Below are positions 63,185 to 64,000 of a stretch of DNA of 64,000 nucleotides, one piece after another. A program made the translations under genes and the position numbers. The notes beneath the pieces were generated by a model. It was given only the letters and a program-made list of their open reading frames with translations, was not told where the DNA came from and searched no databases. Positions within the stretch are counted from its first letter, which is position 1. Each line of letters starts with the position of its first letter. This DNA is from Synchiropus splendidus (Eukaryota > Chordata > Actinopteri > Syngnathiformes > Callionymidae): contig NC_071335.1 in assembly GCF_027744825.2 (NCBI RefSeq), forward strand, positions 30,393,501 through 30,457,500. The letters run 5' to 3'.

Positions 63185-64000
63185 ATACATTTTTATTTTT
63201 TATTAATTTCATCATAATTTTCAACTCAACAAACAGTTATATGGCGACTCTTTGGCGCAAAGGGAATATAAATGAAAATGTTTGCCGTGGGTGTAGTTGA
63301 TCACTCACAGAGTTTGATGAAGCTCTTCACTCTGTGTCGGGCTTTTCCCTCTCAGTGTTACTCTGATTCAGATAGGGTTGTGCTGTAGGTGAGAAGACAA
63401 TGCTGCTTGAGTTGGAGCAGCTTGATGGAGTGAGCTGGAACTATTCCGACTATGTTTGGCACCTTTAAAGTTGTTCTCCAGCTCGGATGATTCTAGTGAG
63501 CTGGTGGATCAACCTGTTTTACAGCATTTGGCACATCGTGGAAAACCAAACAGGTCTTGCTGCTGTGAACAAAACCTCTTCTCACATCTGATGCGTCTTT
63601 AATTACGCCCCTCAAACAGTTGCTATGATAATCCGTGAACGACCAAGAAACCCCTTACCGTTCAGAGAATCTCTTGGCCAAATACTGCCTGTCACTTAGT
63701 GACCTAAATGCTGCACTTCTCACTGTTCTTAACTTCTCTACTGATGAGAAATCAATGTCTATTCATGATTTTAGTTTGTAAAAGTGGGCCTCGTCTGTCA
63801 GTGTCTGTGACCAAAATGGGAGAAATGGGGTGTTAATCTTTACATTTGTGGCGTATTAGGATGGTTCTTATAGGCTCTGATCTTTTTGGCTGATGCGTCT
63901 ATTCACCTTCATGATAGTTTAAAAAAAATCAGTTTTATTTAAAATGTGTTGCCATGATGTGTTCATGTAAGCCTGAGGTCAGGTTTGAAGTATTTCCTTT

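Larger units (their letters stand above)
61817..64000. other. Probable intron / right flank
   Basis: No further coding exon recognised. An A-rich run (about 61986-62008), an AT-rich (TA)n tract (about 63142-63184) and a LINE-type tail (listed separately) occur. If the exon at 61649-61816 is real, this is its following intron. Confidence 0.4.

Overview
This is a eukaryotic nuclear window: multi-exon genes with GT-AG introns, CpG-poor intergenic DNA, microsatellites and fish-type transposon debris. The gene content (ptger1, ilf3, acp5, syce2, gcdh, slc44a2, odad3) matches genes that lie together on human chromosome 19p13. Compact introns and intergenes, and divergence from the human proteins, indicate a teleost fish; I cannot name the species. 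I rebuilt the gene models by hand by joining exons at GT/AG sites with consistent phase. Totals are divisible by three and close to the human lengths where I remember them (GCDH 439 aa, CTL2 708 aa, ACP5 335 aa).

Layout, left to right: ptger1-like prostanoid GPCR (+, 2.06-3.51 kb, with a uORF); ilf3 (+, 5.12-14.54 kb, 19 coding exons, unusual N-terminal extension, possible alternative first exon at 4.1 kb); acp5 (+, 15.58-17.53 kb); a possible TATA-driven small secreted-peptide gene (18.1-18.8 kb); an unnamed single-pass membrane protein (-, 19.5-20.7 kb); syce2 (+, 22.2-22.9 kb) converging on gcdh (-, 23.3-26.1 kb); slc44a2/CTL2 (+, 28.5-48.3 kb) with two candidate first exons and two candidate last exons; two tandem copies of odad3/ccdc151 (+, 49.7-53.2 and 54.4-58.5 kb); and the first coding exon of a gene that runs off the right edge (61.65 kb), possibly an rgl3/RalGDS relative judging by synteny.

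The genes do not form a pathway. They are a conserved vertebrate neighbourhood with unrelated jobs: prostaglandin signalling, dsRNA binding, lysosomal/secreted phosphatase, meiotic synaptonemal complex, mitochondrial lysine/tryptophan breakdown, choline transport and ciliary outer-dynein-arm docking. The most interesting points are the odad3 tandem duplication with near-identical exon lengths but an RFX-type X-box seen only at copy 1, and the slc44a2 duplicated terminal exon, which would swap the short CTL2 tail for a long Glu/Lys-rich one. I saw no new defence-like or multi-gene system. Mobile DNA is modest: two related mariner-type MITEs, a hAT-like element, a decayed non-LTR retrotransposon piece and a LINE-type 3' tail.
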